DNA from: Myxococcus xanthus
Lineage (GTDB): Bacteria; Myxococcota; Myxococcia; Myxococcales; Myxococcaceae
Reading direction: 5' to 3'
Assembly (NCBI RefSeq): GCF_900106535.1
Contig: NZ_FNOH01000016.1
Coordinates: forward strand, 151,187-215,186
DNA length: 64,000 bases
Shown here: positions 24,033 to 32,975 of the stretch, piece by piece
Layout of the letters: each line of letters starts with the position of its first letter
Position numbering within the stretch: position 1 is the first letter of the stretch
Translations under genes and position numbers: made by a program
Notes under the pieces: generated by a model
Databases searched by the model: none
The model's input: the letters and a program-made list of their open reading frames with translations, nothing else
Told to the model about the DNA's origin: nothing

Positions 24033-24620
24033 ATGTCCTTCATCAATTACTCATCCCGCGAAATCAACTGCAAGATTGTCTATTACGGGCCCGGGCTCTG
24101 CGGGAAGACGACCAACCTTCAGTACATCTACAACAAGACCGCCGCAGAGACGAAGGGCAAGCTCATCTCCCTCTCCACGGAGACGGACCGCACGCTCTTC
24201 TTCGACTTCCTGCCGCTGTCGCTCGGTGAGATTCGCGGCTTCAAGACGCGCTTCCACCTGTACACGGTGCCCGGTCAGGTCTTCTACGACGCCAGCCGCA
24301 AGCTCATCCTCAAGGGCGTGGACGGTGTCGTGTTCGTGGCAGACAGCCAGATCGAACGCATGGAAGCGAACATGGAGTCGCTCGAGAACCTCCGCATCAA
24401 CCTTGCGGAGCAGGGCTACGACCTGAACAAGATTCCGTACGTCATCCAGTACAACAAGCGCGACCTGCCCAACGCGGTGACGGTGGAGGAGATGCGCAAG
24501 GCGCTCAACCACCGCAACATCCCGGAGTACCAGGCCGTGGCGCCCACGGGCGTGGGCGTCTTCGACACGCTCAAGGCCGTGGCCAAGCTCGTCCTCACCG
24601 AGCTCAAGAAGGGTGGTTGA
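24033..24620 (+). CDS. mglA: Gliding motility Ras-like GTPase MglA
   Basis: 195 residues. Walker A is GPGLCGKTT (19-27), and TVPGQ carries Thr78 where Ras has Asp, a hallmark of the MglA family. Arg53 and Gln82, known to matter for hydrolysis in MglA, are both present, as is NKRD for guanine recognition. GTP-bound MglA sits at the leading pole and activates the Agl-Glt gliding motors and type IV pili; MglB lowers its GTP level. GGGAAG precedes the ATG. In M. xanthus the pair is co-transcribed; here the 11-bp spacing agrees. Downstream genes on the same strand encode an envelope machine. Confidence 0.98.
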   Translation: MSFINYSSREINCKIVYYGPGLCGKTTNLQYIYNKTAAETKGKLISLSTETDRTLFFDFLPLSLGEIRGFKTRFHLYTVPGQVFYDASRKLILKGVDGVVFVADSQIERMEANMESLENLRINLAEQGYDLNKIPYVIQYNKRDLPNAVTVEEMRKALNHRNIPEYQAVAPTGVGVFDTLKAVAKLVLTELKKGG

Positions 24621-24741
24621 AGCAAGCGCCCAGGCGGGCGACCCCGGTCCCCGCCCACGGCGTGGCAAGACGTCCTACAGGCAAGGGTGCTATGTCCTCC
24701 CTTGCCGTCAGGTCGGACCGTCTGCCCACTGAGGTCGTACC

Positions 24742-25446
24742 GTGCGTGTCGCCGCCACCTTCCCGCTCCTCGCCCTGCTGAGCGCCGCCCTCTGTGGGCC
24801 GGCGCTCGCGCAGGAGCCCGCCGCATCCGCTCCTCCCTCGGCACAGACCGCGGCGACCGCGGACGAGGCGTTCGACACCCGCGTAAAGACGCTGGAGGAG
24901 AACGTCGTCGACCTGAAGGAGAAGATCTACCGCTCCAAGGCGCGCCTGCTGCTGCTGCAGGAGACGGTGCTGGGCGGTGACGTCTCCACGGGCGCTCGCG
25001 CCGTCATCATCCACAAGAACGAGATGGGCGGCTCCTTCGAACTGGAGTCGGTGGCGTACGCGCTCGACGGCGCGCCCGTCTACACGCAGGTAGATGAAGA
25101 GGGCCACACGGACCTGGGCAAGCGCGAGCTCTTCGAGGTCTTCAACGGCCGCATCGTCCCCGGGCAGCACCAGCTCGCCGTGCGCCTCGTGTACCGGGGC
25201 AATGGCTACGGCGTGTTCAGCTACCTGGAGGGCTACAAGTTCAAGGTGCAGTCCAGCTACACCTTCAGCGCGGAGCCGGGGAAGACGTCCACCGTGCACG
25301 TGGTGGGCTACGAGCAGGGCGGCATCACCACGGACCTGAAGGACCGGCCCGCGGTGCGCTACGACGTCTCCGTCGCGCGTGAGTCGGGCCGCAAGGCCGC
25401 GCCCGCCGCCCCGCCGCCCGTCACCCGTTCCACTCCCGGGCAGTAG
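24742..25446 (+). CDS. Conserved myxobacterial periplasmic protein downstream of mglA
   Basis: 234 residues from a GTG. Signal peptide VRVAATFPLLALLSAALCGPALAQ, then a short coiled coil (DTRVKTLEENVVDLKEKIYR) and a β-rich region (GGSFELESVAYALDGAPVYTQ, GQHQLAVRLVYRGNGYGVFSY). It ends with a Pro-rich tail. I do not recognise an enzyme motif. It sits 121 bp after mglA and 11 bp before the next TPR gene, so it probably opens the operon of the Glt/Nfs-like module as a periplasmic scaffold component. Function unknown. Confidence 0.8.
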   Translation: MRVAATFPLLALLSAALCGPALAQEPAASAPPSAQTAATADEAFDTRVKTLEENVVDLKEKIYRSKARLLLLQETVLGGDVSTGARAVIIHKNEMGGSFELESVAYALDGAPVYTQVDEEGHTDLGKRELFEVFNGRIVPGQHQLAVRLVYRGNGYGVFSYLEGYKFKVQSSYTFSAEPGKTSTVHVVGYEQGGITTDLKDRPAVRYDVSVARESGRKAAPAAPPPVTRSTPGQ

Positions 25447-25457
25447 AGGGCCAGACG

Positions 25458-27887
25458 GTGAACGCGTCACTCCGCGCCCTCGCTCTCGCGGCGGTCCTGC
25501 TAGGGCCGGCGGCCGTCCGTTCCGCCGAGCCCGCGCAGGCGCCCGCGCCCCCGCCGCCCGCGCGCGACCTGTCGCCGCGGCTCGATGCGGTGGAGACAGG
25601 ACTGCTCGGCGTCGAGGAGAACCTCCACTTCGTGGAGACGCAGTTCACCCAGCGCGCCGAGCCCAGTGACGACGACGCCCTCGCGCGCCGCTTCTCCGAC
25701 GGCGAAATCCACTACCTGCTGGGCGACTGGCCGGCGGCGTCCGTCCTCTTCTATGACCTGGTGAGCGACCCGCGCTTCCGCCCGCATCCGCGCTATCCGG
25801 ACGCGCTGTTCTACCTGGCGGACTCGCTCCTGGAGCAGCACAACGACATTGGCGCGCGACTGTACCTGCGCGAGCTGCTGGCCCTGCCCCCGACCTCCGG
25901 GCACTACCGCGAGGCCCTGTCGCGCTACCTGACGGTGGCCGGCCGCCTCAATTATTTCGAGGGTGTCGAGGCCTACGTGGCGCAGGCCCGCACGCTGTCC
26001 GGTGGGCAGCTGTCCCCGGAGATTGCCTACGTCCACGCGAAGTGGCTGTTCCGGCGCACGGACCTGTCTCCGGCGGACCGCATCACCCAGGCCCGCGCCG
26101 CCTTCACGCCACTGGCGCAGGCACCCAACGGCGCCTTCCGGCTCCAGGCCGCCTACCACCTGGGCGTGTTGTCCGTGCAGGAAGGTGACCTGCCCGCGGC
26201 CATCACCCGCTTCCAACAGTTGGCCACCCCGCCCTCTGCCCAGGCCGCACAGGCCGCTCCGGGCAGGACGGGTCCTCGCCGCTCCGCGCCCACGCCGGAG
26301 GAGGAAGCCCGCCGCGTGCGCGAGCTGGCGCTGATGTCATTGGGACGGCTGCTGTACGAGACGGGCCGCTTCGACGACGCGCTGGACCGCTACGGCCAGG
26401 TGCCGCGTGACAGCGAGTCCTTCCCCGACTCCCTCTACGAATCCGCCTGGGTCCACGTGCGACGGGGCCACTACCAGCAGGCGAAGAACGCCATCGACAT
26501 CCTCCTGCTGGTGGCGCCCGACTCGCAGCTCGCCGCCGAAGGCCGCATCCTCCAGGGCAACCTGCTCCAGAAGCTGCGCCGGTACGACGAGGCGACCGAC
26601 ACCTATACCCAGGTCATCGACACCTTCCGGCCCCCCAGGGAGCAGGTGGACGCGCTGCTGAGCTCGCACAGCGACCCGGTGGCGTACTTCGACCGGCTGC
26701 TGGTGCGCGCGGACGGCCCGCTGGACATGCGCACGGTGCTGCCGCATCTGGTGCTGAAGTACGCCACCACGCAGCGCGAGGTGGCGGACGCGGTGCGGAC
26801 GGTGGAGGACATCGACAGCGGTCGCCGGGGCCGGAGCGAGGCCGCGGCCATTGCCCAGCGCATCCTCCACGCCCTGGACACGCGCGGCCTGGAGACCTTC
26901 CCGGAGCTGCAGGAAGCCAACACGCGCGCGGACGCGGTCGACACCGCCCTCACCCAAGCGGAGGCGGAGCTGGTGCGGGTCGAGACGCTCGCGATGCAGG
27001 CCGTGCTCACGCCCGCCGAGCTGGCGCGGCTGACGGAGGCCCAGCACGCGCGTGAAGCCCTGGAGCGCCGCTTCTCCGCGCTGCCCACCTCGTTGAAGAC
27101 GCTGGAGGACCGCCGCGAGCGCATGCAGCGGCGCGTGGACGAGTTGGACCGCGAGGCCTACCGGCTCGACTTCGAGCTTCAGTCGCTCAACGCCATCGCC
27201 GCTTCGATACGCAAGTGGGTGGATGACTCGCGGACGCACCGGCAGACGCCTCCGGACGAGGAGCGCGAGTTCCTGCTGCAGTTGCAGGCCGAGGTCCAGA
27301 CGCTGAAGGACCTCAAGGCGGAGCTGACCGCCACGCGCGCGCGGCTGGCGGACGAGCGCAACGCCGTGGACACCACCCTGGCCGGCGAGCGCGCCATCCG
27401 CGTCGCCTATGCCGATTCCCTGCGGCGCGAGCACGCCATCCTGCGCGAGGCGGAGCCCCGGGCGGACGCGGAGGTCCTCGCCACGCTGCGGCGCACCCAC
27501 GGCGTGCGCGGCCGGCTGGACGGCCTGCGCGAACGCGTGACGACGGCCCGGAACGTGGTGCGCGAGCGGCTGGAGCGCCGGGGCCGCGTCATCCGCGAGA
27601 AGGTCGTGGCCGAGCAGCAACTCCTGGAGCGCTACGAGGCCGAAGTCGCCGCCGTCTCCGGTGACGCCAGGCAGTTGGTGGGCCGCATCGCCTACGACAG
27701 CATCCGCCGCGTGCGGCAGCAGTTCTACGACCTGGTGCTCAAGGCGGACGTGGGCGTGGTGGACGTGGCCTTCAACGAGAAGCAGGACAAGACGACGGCC
27801 ATCCAGACGCTCTCCTCGCAGAAGGACGAGGCGCTGCGCGAGCTGGACGCCGAGTTCCAGGATGTCCTGTCCGAGGTGAAGGAGTGA
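25458..27887 (+). CDS. Periplasmic TPR / coiled-coil protein
   Basis: 809 residues from GTG with a signal peptide (VNASLRALALAAVLLGPAAVRS). The N-terminal half has TPR-like helical pairs (IHYLLGDWPAASVLFYDLV, LYETGRFDDALDRYGQVP). The second half, about residues 490-790, is long coiled coil (QAEAELVRVETLAMQAV, RRERMQRRVDELDREAY). There is no catalytic motif. It likely spans part of the periplasm as a structural arm. It is tightly coupled: 11 bp after the previous gene, and its TGA overlaps the next ATG by one base (TGATG). I know no assigned function. Confidence 0.82.
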   Translation: MNASLRALALAAVLLGPAAVRSAEPAQAPAPPPPARDLSPRLDAVETGLLGVEENLHFVETQFTQRAEPSDDDALARRFSDGEIHYLLGDWPAASVLFYDLVSDPRFRPHPRYPDALFYLADSLLEQHNDIGARLYLRELLALPPTSGHYREALSRYLTVAGRLNYFEGVEAYVAQARTLSGGQLSPEIAYVHAKWLFRRTDLSPADRITQARAAFTPLAQAPNGAFRLQAAYHLGVLSVQEGDLPAAITRFQQLATPPSAQAAQAAPGRTGPRRSAPTPEEEARRVRELALMSLGRLLYETGRFDDALDRYGQVPRDSESFPDSLYESAWVHVRRGHYQQAKNAIDILLLVAPDSQLAAEGRILQGNLLQKLRRYDEATDTYTQVIDTFRPPREQVDALLSSHSDPVAYFDRLLVRADGPLDMRTVLPHLVLKYATTQREVADAVRTVEDIDSGRRGRSEAAAIAQRILHALDTRGLETFPELQEANTRADAVDTALTQAEAELVRVETLAMQAVLTPAELARLTEAQHAREALERRFSALPTSLKTLEDRRERMQRRVDELDREAYRLDFELQSLNAIAASIRKWVDDSRTHRQTPPDEEREFLLQLQAEVQTLKDLKAELTATRARLADERNAVDTTLAGERAIRVAYADSLRREHAILREAEPRADAEVLATLRRTHGVRGRLDGLRERVTTARNVVRERLERRGRVIREKVVAEQQLLERYEAEVAAVSGDARQLVGRIAYDSIRRVRQQFYDLVLKADVGVVDVAFNEKQDKTTAIQTLSSQKDEALRELDAEFQDVLSEVKE

Positions 27888-30800
27888 TGCGCTCCCGTCT
27901 CCTCGCCGCGCTGCTCGCCCTGGCTGGCCCCGCCTCCGCCGCGGAGGCCCCCGCCGCGCCCGCGGCCCCCTACCTCCAGGGCATGGGACGCACGCCCGAA
28001 CAGGAGGCGCTGTTCCAGGAGGTGAGCAGCGCGCTGGAGCTCTACGAGTCCGAGGCGCGCGAGTTCCACCGTGAGGTGCAGGAGCTGGTGGAGCAGCGCT
28101 ACGAGCAGAAGCGTGGCGCGCTGGCGGCCTCCTACGAGAAGCGCATCAAGGACCTGGAGGCTCAGGAGCGCCGCGAGCGGCTGGACGCCATTGCCCGGTT
28201 CGAGGAGTTCCTGCGCCGCTACCCCACCGAGCCGCGCTTCACGCCGGACGTGATGTTCCGCCTGGCGGAGCTGTATTACGAGCGCTCGTCGGACGACCAC
28301 CTGCTGGCGATGAAGGACTACGCGGAGCGGCTGGAGGCGCACGACAAGAACCCGGACGCGGAGTTCCCCACCGAGCCGCGCGTGGACTACGCGCCCTCCA
28401 TCGCGCTCTACCGCAAGCTGCTGGCCACCTTCCCGGACTACCGCCTCAACGACGGCGCCTGGTACCTGCTGGCCTACTGCCTGGAGAAGCAGGACCAGTA
28501 CGGCGACAGCCTCCACGCGTACCAGCAGCTCATCGCGCGTTACCCGCAGAGCCGCTTCGCCACCGAGTCCTGGGTGCGCATCGGCGAGTACTGGTTCGAC
28601 AACTACGAGGACCCGCAGGCCCTGCCCAAGGCCGCGCAGGCCTACGAGGCCGCCACGCGCGACGCCTCGCACCCGCTCTACGACAAGGCGCTCTACAAGC
28701 TCGGTTGGACGTACTACCGCCTGGACCGCTTCGAGCCAGCGGTGGCGTCCTTCCTGACGCTGGTGGAGTTCTACGAAGCCCAGCGTGTGGCGAAGGGCGA
28801 CGCGACGGCCGGCGGCGACCTGCGCGAGGAAGCCCTCCAGTACGTGGCCATCTCCCTGGCGGACGACACGTGGGGCGGCATCGCCCGGGCGGATGCGCTC
28901 TTCGCGGAGCGTGGCCCGCGCCCCTACGAGGCCGAGGTGTACCAGCGGCTGGGCAACGTCTACTTCGACCAGACGAAGCACGCGCCGGCCATCGAGGCCT
29001 ATCGCCGGGTGCTGCAGAAGGCGCCGGACGCGCCGGACGCGCCCATGGTGCAGCAGCGCATCGTCCAGGCCTACGAGCGGGACCGCATGCTGGGCCTGTC
29101 CTTCGCCGAGTCCGAGGCCCTGGCCAACCTCTACCAGCCCGGCGGCGCCTGGTACGAGAAGAACAAGGGCGACACGGCGGCCATCGCCCGCGCCAACGCG
29201 CTGGCCGAGCGCAGCCTGTACGGCAGCGCCACCTACCACCATCAGCAAGCCCTGGTCTTCAAACAGGAGGGCAAGTTCGAGCAGGCCCGGAGCGCCTTCG
29301 ACATCGCCGCCCGCGCGTACGGCACGTACCTGGAGCGCTTCCCGCGGACGAAGAGCGCGGGCGACATGCGCTTCTATTACGCGGAGTGCCTCTACAACGC
29401 CTTCCAGTTCGCCGCCGCCGCGCGCGCCTACGAAGAGGTGCGCGACACGGACGCGGCCAACAAGCACCGCCCGGACGCCGCCCTCAACGCGGTGCTCGCG
29501 TGGCAGAAGCAGCTCACGCTGGACATCCAGGCGGGCGCGGTGCCGGAGACCAAGACGCTGCGCTCGACGGAGCGTCCCCCGGGCCAGGCCGTGAAGCCCC
29601 GCCCCTTCGCGCCCACCGAGCAGAAGCTGGTGGCCGCCGCGGACGCCTACGTCACCCTGCTGCCCGCTGGCGAGAAGGCGCCCGGCATCGCCTACCAGGC
29701 CGCGGAGCTGCACTACTCGCACGACGACTTCCCCGAGGCGCGCCGCCGCTTCGAGACCATCATCCAGGCATACCCGAGCCACGAGGTGGCCCGCTACGCC
29801 ACCAACCTCACCATCGAGACCTTCCTCATCGACGAGGACTGGCGGAGCGTGGAGTCCGTCAGCGCGCGGCTGGCCAGCAACGACAAGGTCATCGACCCGT
29901 CCAGCGACCTGCACAAGCAGTTGGTGAAGTTCAAGCTCGCCGGCCGCTTCAAGCTCGCCGACCAGCTCATGGCCGAGTCGAAGTACGAAGAGGCCGCGGC
30001 GAAGTACATCGAGCTGGTGGACGAGTCGCCCCGCCACGAGTTCGCGGACAAGGCCCTCAACAACGCCGCGGTGGCGCATGAGAACACGCGCCGCTTCGAC
30101 TCCGCCCTGAAGCTGTACGAGCGCATCTACCGCGAATACCCGTCGTCCCCGCTGGCCGGCGGGGCGCTGTTCCGCGTGGCGGTGAACGCGGAGAACTCCT
30201 ACGACTTCGACAAGGCCGTCGTCAGCTACCAGAAGCTGGTGAAGGACTACCCGGACTCGAAGGACCGGGAGGCGGCGCTGTTCAACGCCGCGCGCCTGTT
30301 GGAGGGCCAGCAGCGCTACCCGGAGGCCGCCGCCGCCTTCATGCGCTACGCGGACCTGTTCCCCAAGGCGGAGGACGCGCCCAAGAATCAGTACCGCGCC
30401 GCCATCATCTACGAGAAGCAGGGCAACCCCCGTGGCGAGGTCCGCGCGCTGCAGGAGTTCGTGCGCAAGTTCGCCTCGCAGTCCGGACAGGTGGAGCTGG
30501 TGGTGGACGCGCACCGGCGAATGGGAGACGCCCACCAGAAGCTGGGCAGCACGCGCGACGCCCAGAACGCCTGGGCGCGGTCCGCGGCGGAGTTCGACCG
30601 ACGCAAGCTCCAGCCGGACACGCACCCGCTGGCCGCGGATGCCGCCGCCTACAGCCGCTTCCAGCTGGCCGAGCTGGAGTTCCAGAAGTTCGACAAGCTG
30701 AAGATTGGCGGCAAGGGCAAGGCGCTGGAGCGCAGCTTCACGGCCAAGCGCAACGGCGTGAAGTCCGTCAACACCGCGTACGCGCGCGTCTACCCGTACA

Positions 30801-31219
30801 AGCAGTTGGAGTGGACGCTGGCCGCGCTCTACCGCCGGGGCTACGCCCTGGAGCGCTTCGCCAACACCATCATCGAGACGCCCGTCCCGGCGGAGGTGAA
30901 GCGGATGGGCGAGGAGGCGGTGGTCGTCTACCAGGACGCGCTGGTCCAGCAGACCACCGCGCTGGAGGAGGCCGCCGTGGAGAGCTACGCCGCCACGCTG
31001 GCCGAGGCACGGAAGAACCGCCTCACCAACGAGTGGACGCGCCGCACGCTGGAGTCCCTCAACCGCTTCCGGCCCAAGGAGTACCCGGTGCTCAAGGAGC
31101 CCAAGCAGGCGCTCGCCGCGGACGCCACCTACCCGGATGGGCTGGTGGGCAGCATCACCGGCCCCGTGCGCTCGACGCAGCAAGAGGGCCCGCGCCTGTC
31201 CGGGGAGGGAGCGAAGTGA
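27887..31219 (+). CDS. Large periplasmic TPR protein, GltD/NfsD-like
   Basis: 1110 residues from ATG 27887 (the preceding GTG is less likely). Signal peptide MRSRLLAALLALAGPASA, a charged coiled coil (REVQELVEQRYEQKRGALA), then many TPR/outer-membrane-lipoprotein-assembly-type helical repeats to the C-terminus. Length, signal and position before a TPR lipoprotein, a tiny periplasmic protein and an FHA/AgmX inner-membrane protein copy the D-E-F-G order of the gliding (Glt) and spore-coat (Nfs) complexes of M. xanthus. The likely role is the periplasmic scaffold of a paralogous trans-envelope machine. Similarity to GltD/AgnA is inferred from layout, not alignment. The stop overlaps the next start (GTGA). 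Confidence 0.8.
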   Translation: MRSRLLAALLALAGPASAAEAPAAPAAPYLQGMGRTPEQEALFQEVSSALELYESEAREFHREVQELVEQRYEQKRGALAASYEKRIKDLEAQERRERLDAIARFEEFLRRYPTEPRFTPDVMFRLAELYYERSSDDHLLAMKDYAERLEAHDKNPDAEFPTEPRVDYAPSIALYRKLLATFPDYRLNDGAWYLLAYCLEKQDQYGDSLHAYQQLIARYPQSRFATESWVRIGEYWFDNYEDPQALPKAAQAYEAATRDASHPLYDKALYKLGWTYYRLDRFEPAVASFLTLVEFYEAQRVAKGDATAGGDLREEALQYVAISLADDTWGGIARADALFAERGPRPYEAEVYQRLGNVYFDQTKHAPAIEAYRRVLQKAPDAPDAPMVQQRIVQAYERDRMLGLSFAESEALANLYQPGGAWYEKNKGDTAAIARANALAERSLYGSATYHHQQALVFKQEGKFEQARSAFDIAARAYGTYLERFPRTKSAGDMRFYYAECLYNAFQFAAAARAYEEVRDTDAANKHRPDAALNAVLAWQKQLTLDIQAGAVPETKTLRSTERPPGQAVKPRPFAPTEQKLVAAADAYVTLLPAGEKAPGIAYQAAELHYSHDDFPEARRRFETIIQAYPSHEVARYATNLTIETFLIDEDWRSVESVSARLASNDKVIDPSSDLHKQLVKFKLAGRFKLADQLMAESKYEEAAAKYIELVDESPRHEFADKALNNAAVAHENTRRFDSALKLYERIYREYPSSPLAGGALFRVAVNAENSYDFDKAVVSYQKLVKDYPDSKDREAALFNAARLLEGQQRYPEAAAAFMRYADLFPKAEDAPKNQYRAAIIYEKQGNPRGEVRALQEFVRKFASQSGQVELVVDAHRRMGDAHQKLGSTRDAQNAWARSAAEFDRRKLQPDTHPLAADAAAYSRFQLAELEFQKFDKLKIGGKGKALERSFTAKRNGVKSVNTAYARVYPYKQLEWTLAALYRRGYALERFANTIIETPVPAEVKRMGEEAVVVYQDALVQQTTALEEAAVESYAATLAEARKNRLTNEWTRRTLESLNRFRPKEYPVLKEPKQALAADATYPDGLVGSITGPVRSTQQEGPRLSGEGAK

Positions 31220-32688
31220 GTCCTGGCCCGCGTCTTTCATGCGCCCGCGCGCTGACCTCCGTGGTGCTGGCCTCCAGCCTCTGGCTGTCCGCGTGCGCCA
31301 CCACACCCGCCGCCCCTCGGCCAACGCCCGAGGAGACCGCCGAGGACGCGGACTCCACCGCCACGACACCGCCGGACGCGGGCGCCACCACGGAGGCGCC
31401 GTCACCGCCCCTGTCCCGTCCGGAAGCGCCGCGCGGCCCCGAGCGCGACTTCGTCGAGGCGGTGGAGATTGCGCGCCGGGGAGAGCTGACCGCGGCCGAA
31501 GCGGCGCTGCGCACCCTGGTCGAGCTGGACCCGAAGCTGGACTACGCGTGGACGAACCTGGGCATCGTCCAGGAGCGGATGGGGAAGACCGCGGACGCGG
31601 AGCGCTCCTACCGCAAGGCACTGGACGTGGCCCCCGAACAGCAGTCCGCGTGGGACTGCCTGGCGCGCCTGTATGGCCGCACCGGCCGCACGGCGAAGCT
31701 GGAAGCCGAGCTGCGCGAGCGGCTGTCCTCCCAGCCGGACTCGGTCGCGCTGCGCACCGCGCTGGCCATCACCCTGCTCCAGGCGAAGAACCACGCCGCC
31801 GCCTCGGCCGAGGCCAAGCAGGCGCTGAAGGGCGACGAGCGGCACGTGCGCGCCATGCAGGTGCTGGCGCAGGTCTACTACCGCGAGGGCAAGCACGAGC
31901 TGGCGCGCATGGTGCTGGAGAACGCCCGCGCCATCGACCCGAAAGACGCGGCCACGCACAACGGGCTGGGGCTGGTGTACCTGGCGCTCGACTCGCGTCC
32001 CCAGGCCCTGGAGTCCTTCAAGACGGCCGCGCAACTGCGGCCGGACTTCGCGGAGGCGCGCAACAACTTCGGCGCCATGCTCAACGAGGCGCAGGACTAC
32101 GCGGCCGCCGTCACCGAACTGGAGGCAGCGGTGCGCGCCGCGCCGGACTTCGCGTCGGCCCGCCTCAACCTGGGCAACGCCCACCGGGGCCAGGGGAACT
32201 TCGCGCGGGCCCGCGCCGAGTACGAGCAGGTGCTGCTGCTGATGCCGCGCGCCGCGGATGCGTACTTCAACCTGGCCATCCTCTACCTCGACGTGGAGCC
32301 GCCGGGCATGGAGCCGCTGAAGCGCTACAAGACGGCCCTCACCCACTTCGACAACTACCAGGCGCGCGGCGGACGCGACGAACGCATCGCCCAGTACATG
32401 AAGGACGCGCGCAAGCTCATCGACCGCGAGGAGCGGCGACTGGAGCGCGAGCAGAAGGACCAGCTCCGAAAGGCCACCGAGGCGCAGAAAGCCGCCGAGG
32501 CCAGCCCCCCCGAGGGAACACCGCCCGCCCCTTCGGTGTCCAACCCGGAGCCGGGCACGCGCGTCGCGGCGCCTGACGCCTCACCTTCCACCACCTCCGC
32601 CCCAAGCAGCCCGGCACCGTCACCGGACGGCGCGTCCGCTGCCCCGGTGCCCACCGGCTCGGGTAGACTCACCGCCGACTCACAGTAA
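31216..32688 (+). CDS. TPR lipoprotein, GltE/NfsE-like
   Basis: 490 residues from GTG 31216, with GGGAGGGAG just upstream and the start overlapping the previous stop. The N-terminus is a lipoprotein signal (TSVVLASSLWLSAC, lipobox LSAC), followed by a Thr/Pro/Ala linker. From about residue 75 come eight or so TPRs of good consensus (LDYAWTNLGIVQERMGKTAD, ATHNGLGLVYLALDS). It ends in a charged helix and a Pro/Ser tail. By position and design it matches the TPR lipoprotein GltE (AglT)/NfsE, which tethers the periplasmic scaffold to the outer membrane. Identity as a paralogue is inferred from synteny. Confidence 0.82.
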   Translation: MSPGPRLSCARALTSVVLASSLWLSACATTPAAPRPTPEETAEDADSTATTPPDAGATTEAPSPPLSRPEAPRGPERDFVEAVEIARRGELTAAEAALRTLVELDPKLDYAWTNLGIVQERMGKTADAERSYRKALDVAPEQQSAWDCLARLYGRTGRTAKLEAELRERLSSQPDSVALRTALAITLLQAKNHAAASAEAKQALKGDERHVRAMQVLAQVYYREGKHELARMVLENARAIDPKDAATHNGLGLVYLALDSRPQALESFKTAAQLRPDFAEARNNFGAMLNEAQDYAAAVTELEAAVRAAPDFASARLNLGNAHRGQGNFARARAEYEQVLLLMPRAADAYFNLAILYLDVEPPGMEPLKRYKTALTHFDNYQARGGRDERIAQYMKDARKLIDREERRLEREQKDQLRKATEAQKAAEASPPEGTPPAPSVSNPEPGTRVAAPDASPSTTSAPSSPAPSPDGASAAPVPTGSGRLTADSQ

Positions 32689-32695
32689 ATCCGCC

Positions 32696-32971
32696 ATGCG
32701 CTCCGCCTTCGCCCTCATCGTGCTGCTCGCCGCCGCGCCCGTCCTGGCCCAGGACGCCAGTCAGGCCTCCTCGTCCAGCAGCGGCGCCACGTCGCCGAAG
32801 AAGGCCCCGCGCAAAGTCATCCGCCTGGAAGCCATCACCGTCGAAGGACGCATCCAGAAGCCCCAGGCCATGTACATCCTCCAGCGCTCCAACCTGAGCT
32901 TCGACGACCTCAGTCGCACCGAGAGCTTCGTGCCCAAGGTCGAGAAGAGCGTGGAACAGGAACCCTTCTAG
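32696..32971 (+). CDS. Small periplasmic protein, GltF/NfsF position
   Basis: 91 residues: signal peptide MRSAFALIVLLAAAPVLAQ, a short Ser-rich spacer, then a conserved-looking core (VIRLEAITVEGRIQKPQAMY, ILQRSNLSFDDLSRTESF). The core reads like a short β-hairpin partner peptide and lacks any enzyme motif. It lies 7 bp after the TPR lipoprotein and 4 bp before the FHA/AgmX gene, the place of the small periplasmic F component in the Glt and Nfs clusters. It is a real gene by its signal peptide, codon bias and tight spacing. Confidence 0.78.
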   Translation: MRSAFALIVLLAAAPVLAQDASQASSSSSGATSPKKAPRKVIRLEAITVEGRIQKPQAMYILQRSNLSFDDLSRTESFVPKVEKSVEQEPF

Positions 32972-32975
32972 TCCC

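Noticed and set aside
27725..31621. Very long open frame on the minus strand across the TPR genes
   Set aside because: It is the GC-bias shadow of the plus-strand TPR genes; it is rich in Arg/Val/Gly/Leu without domains and lacks a ribosome site, while the plus-strand genes have signal peptides and tight spacing.
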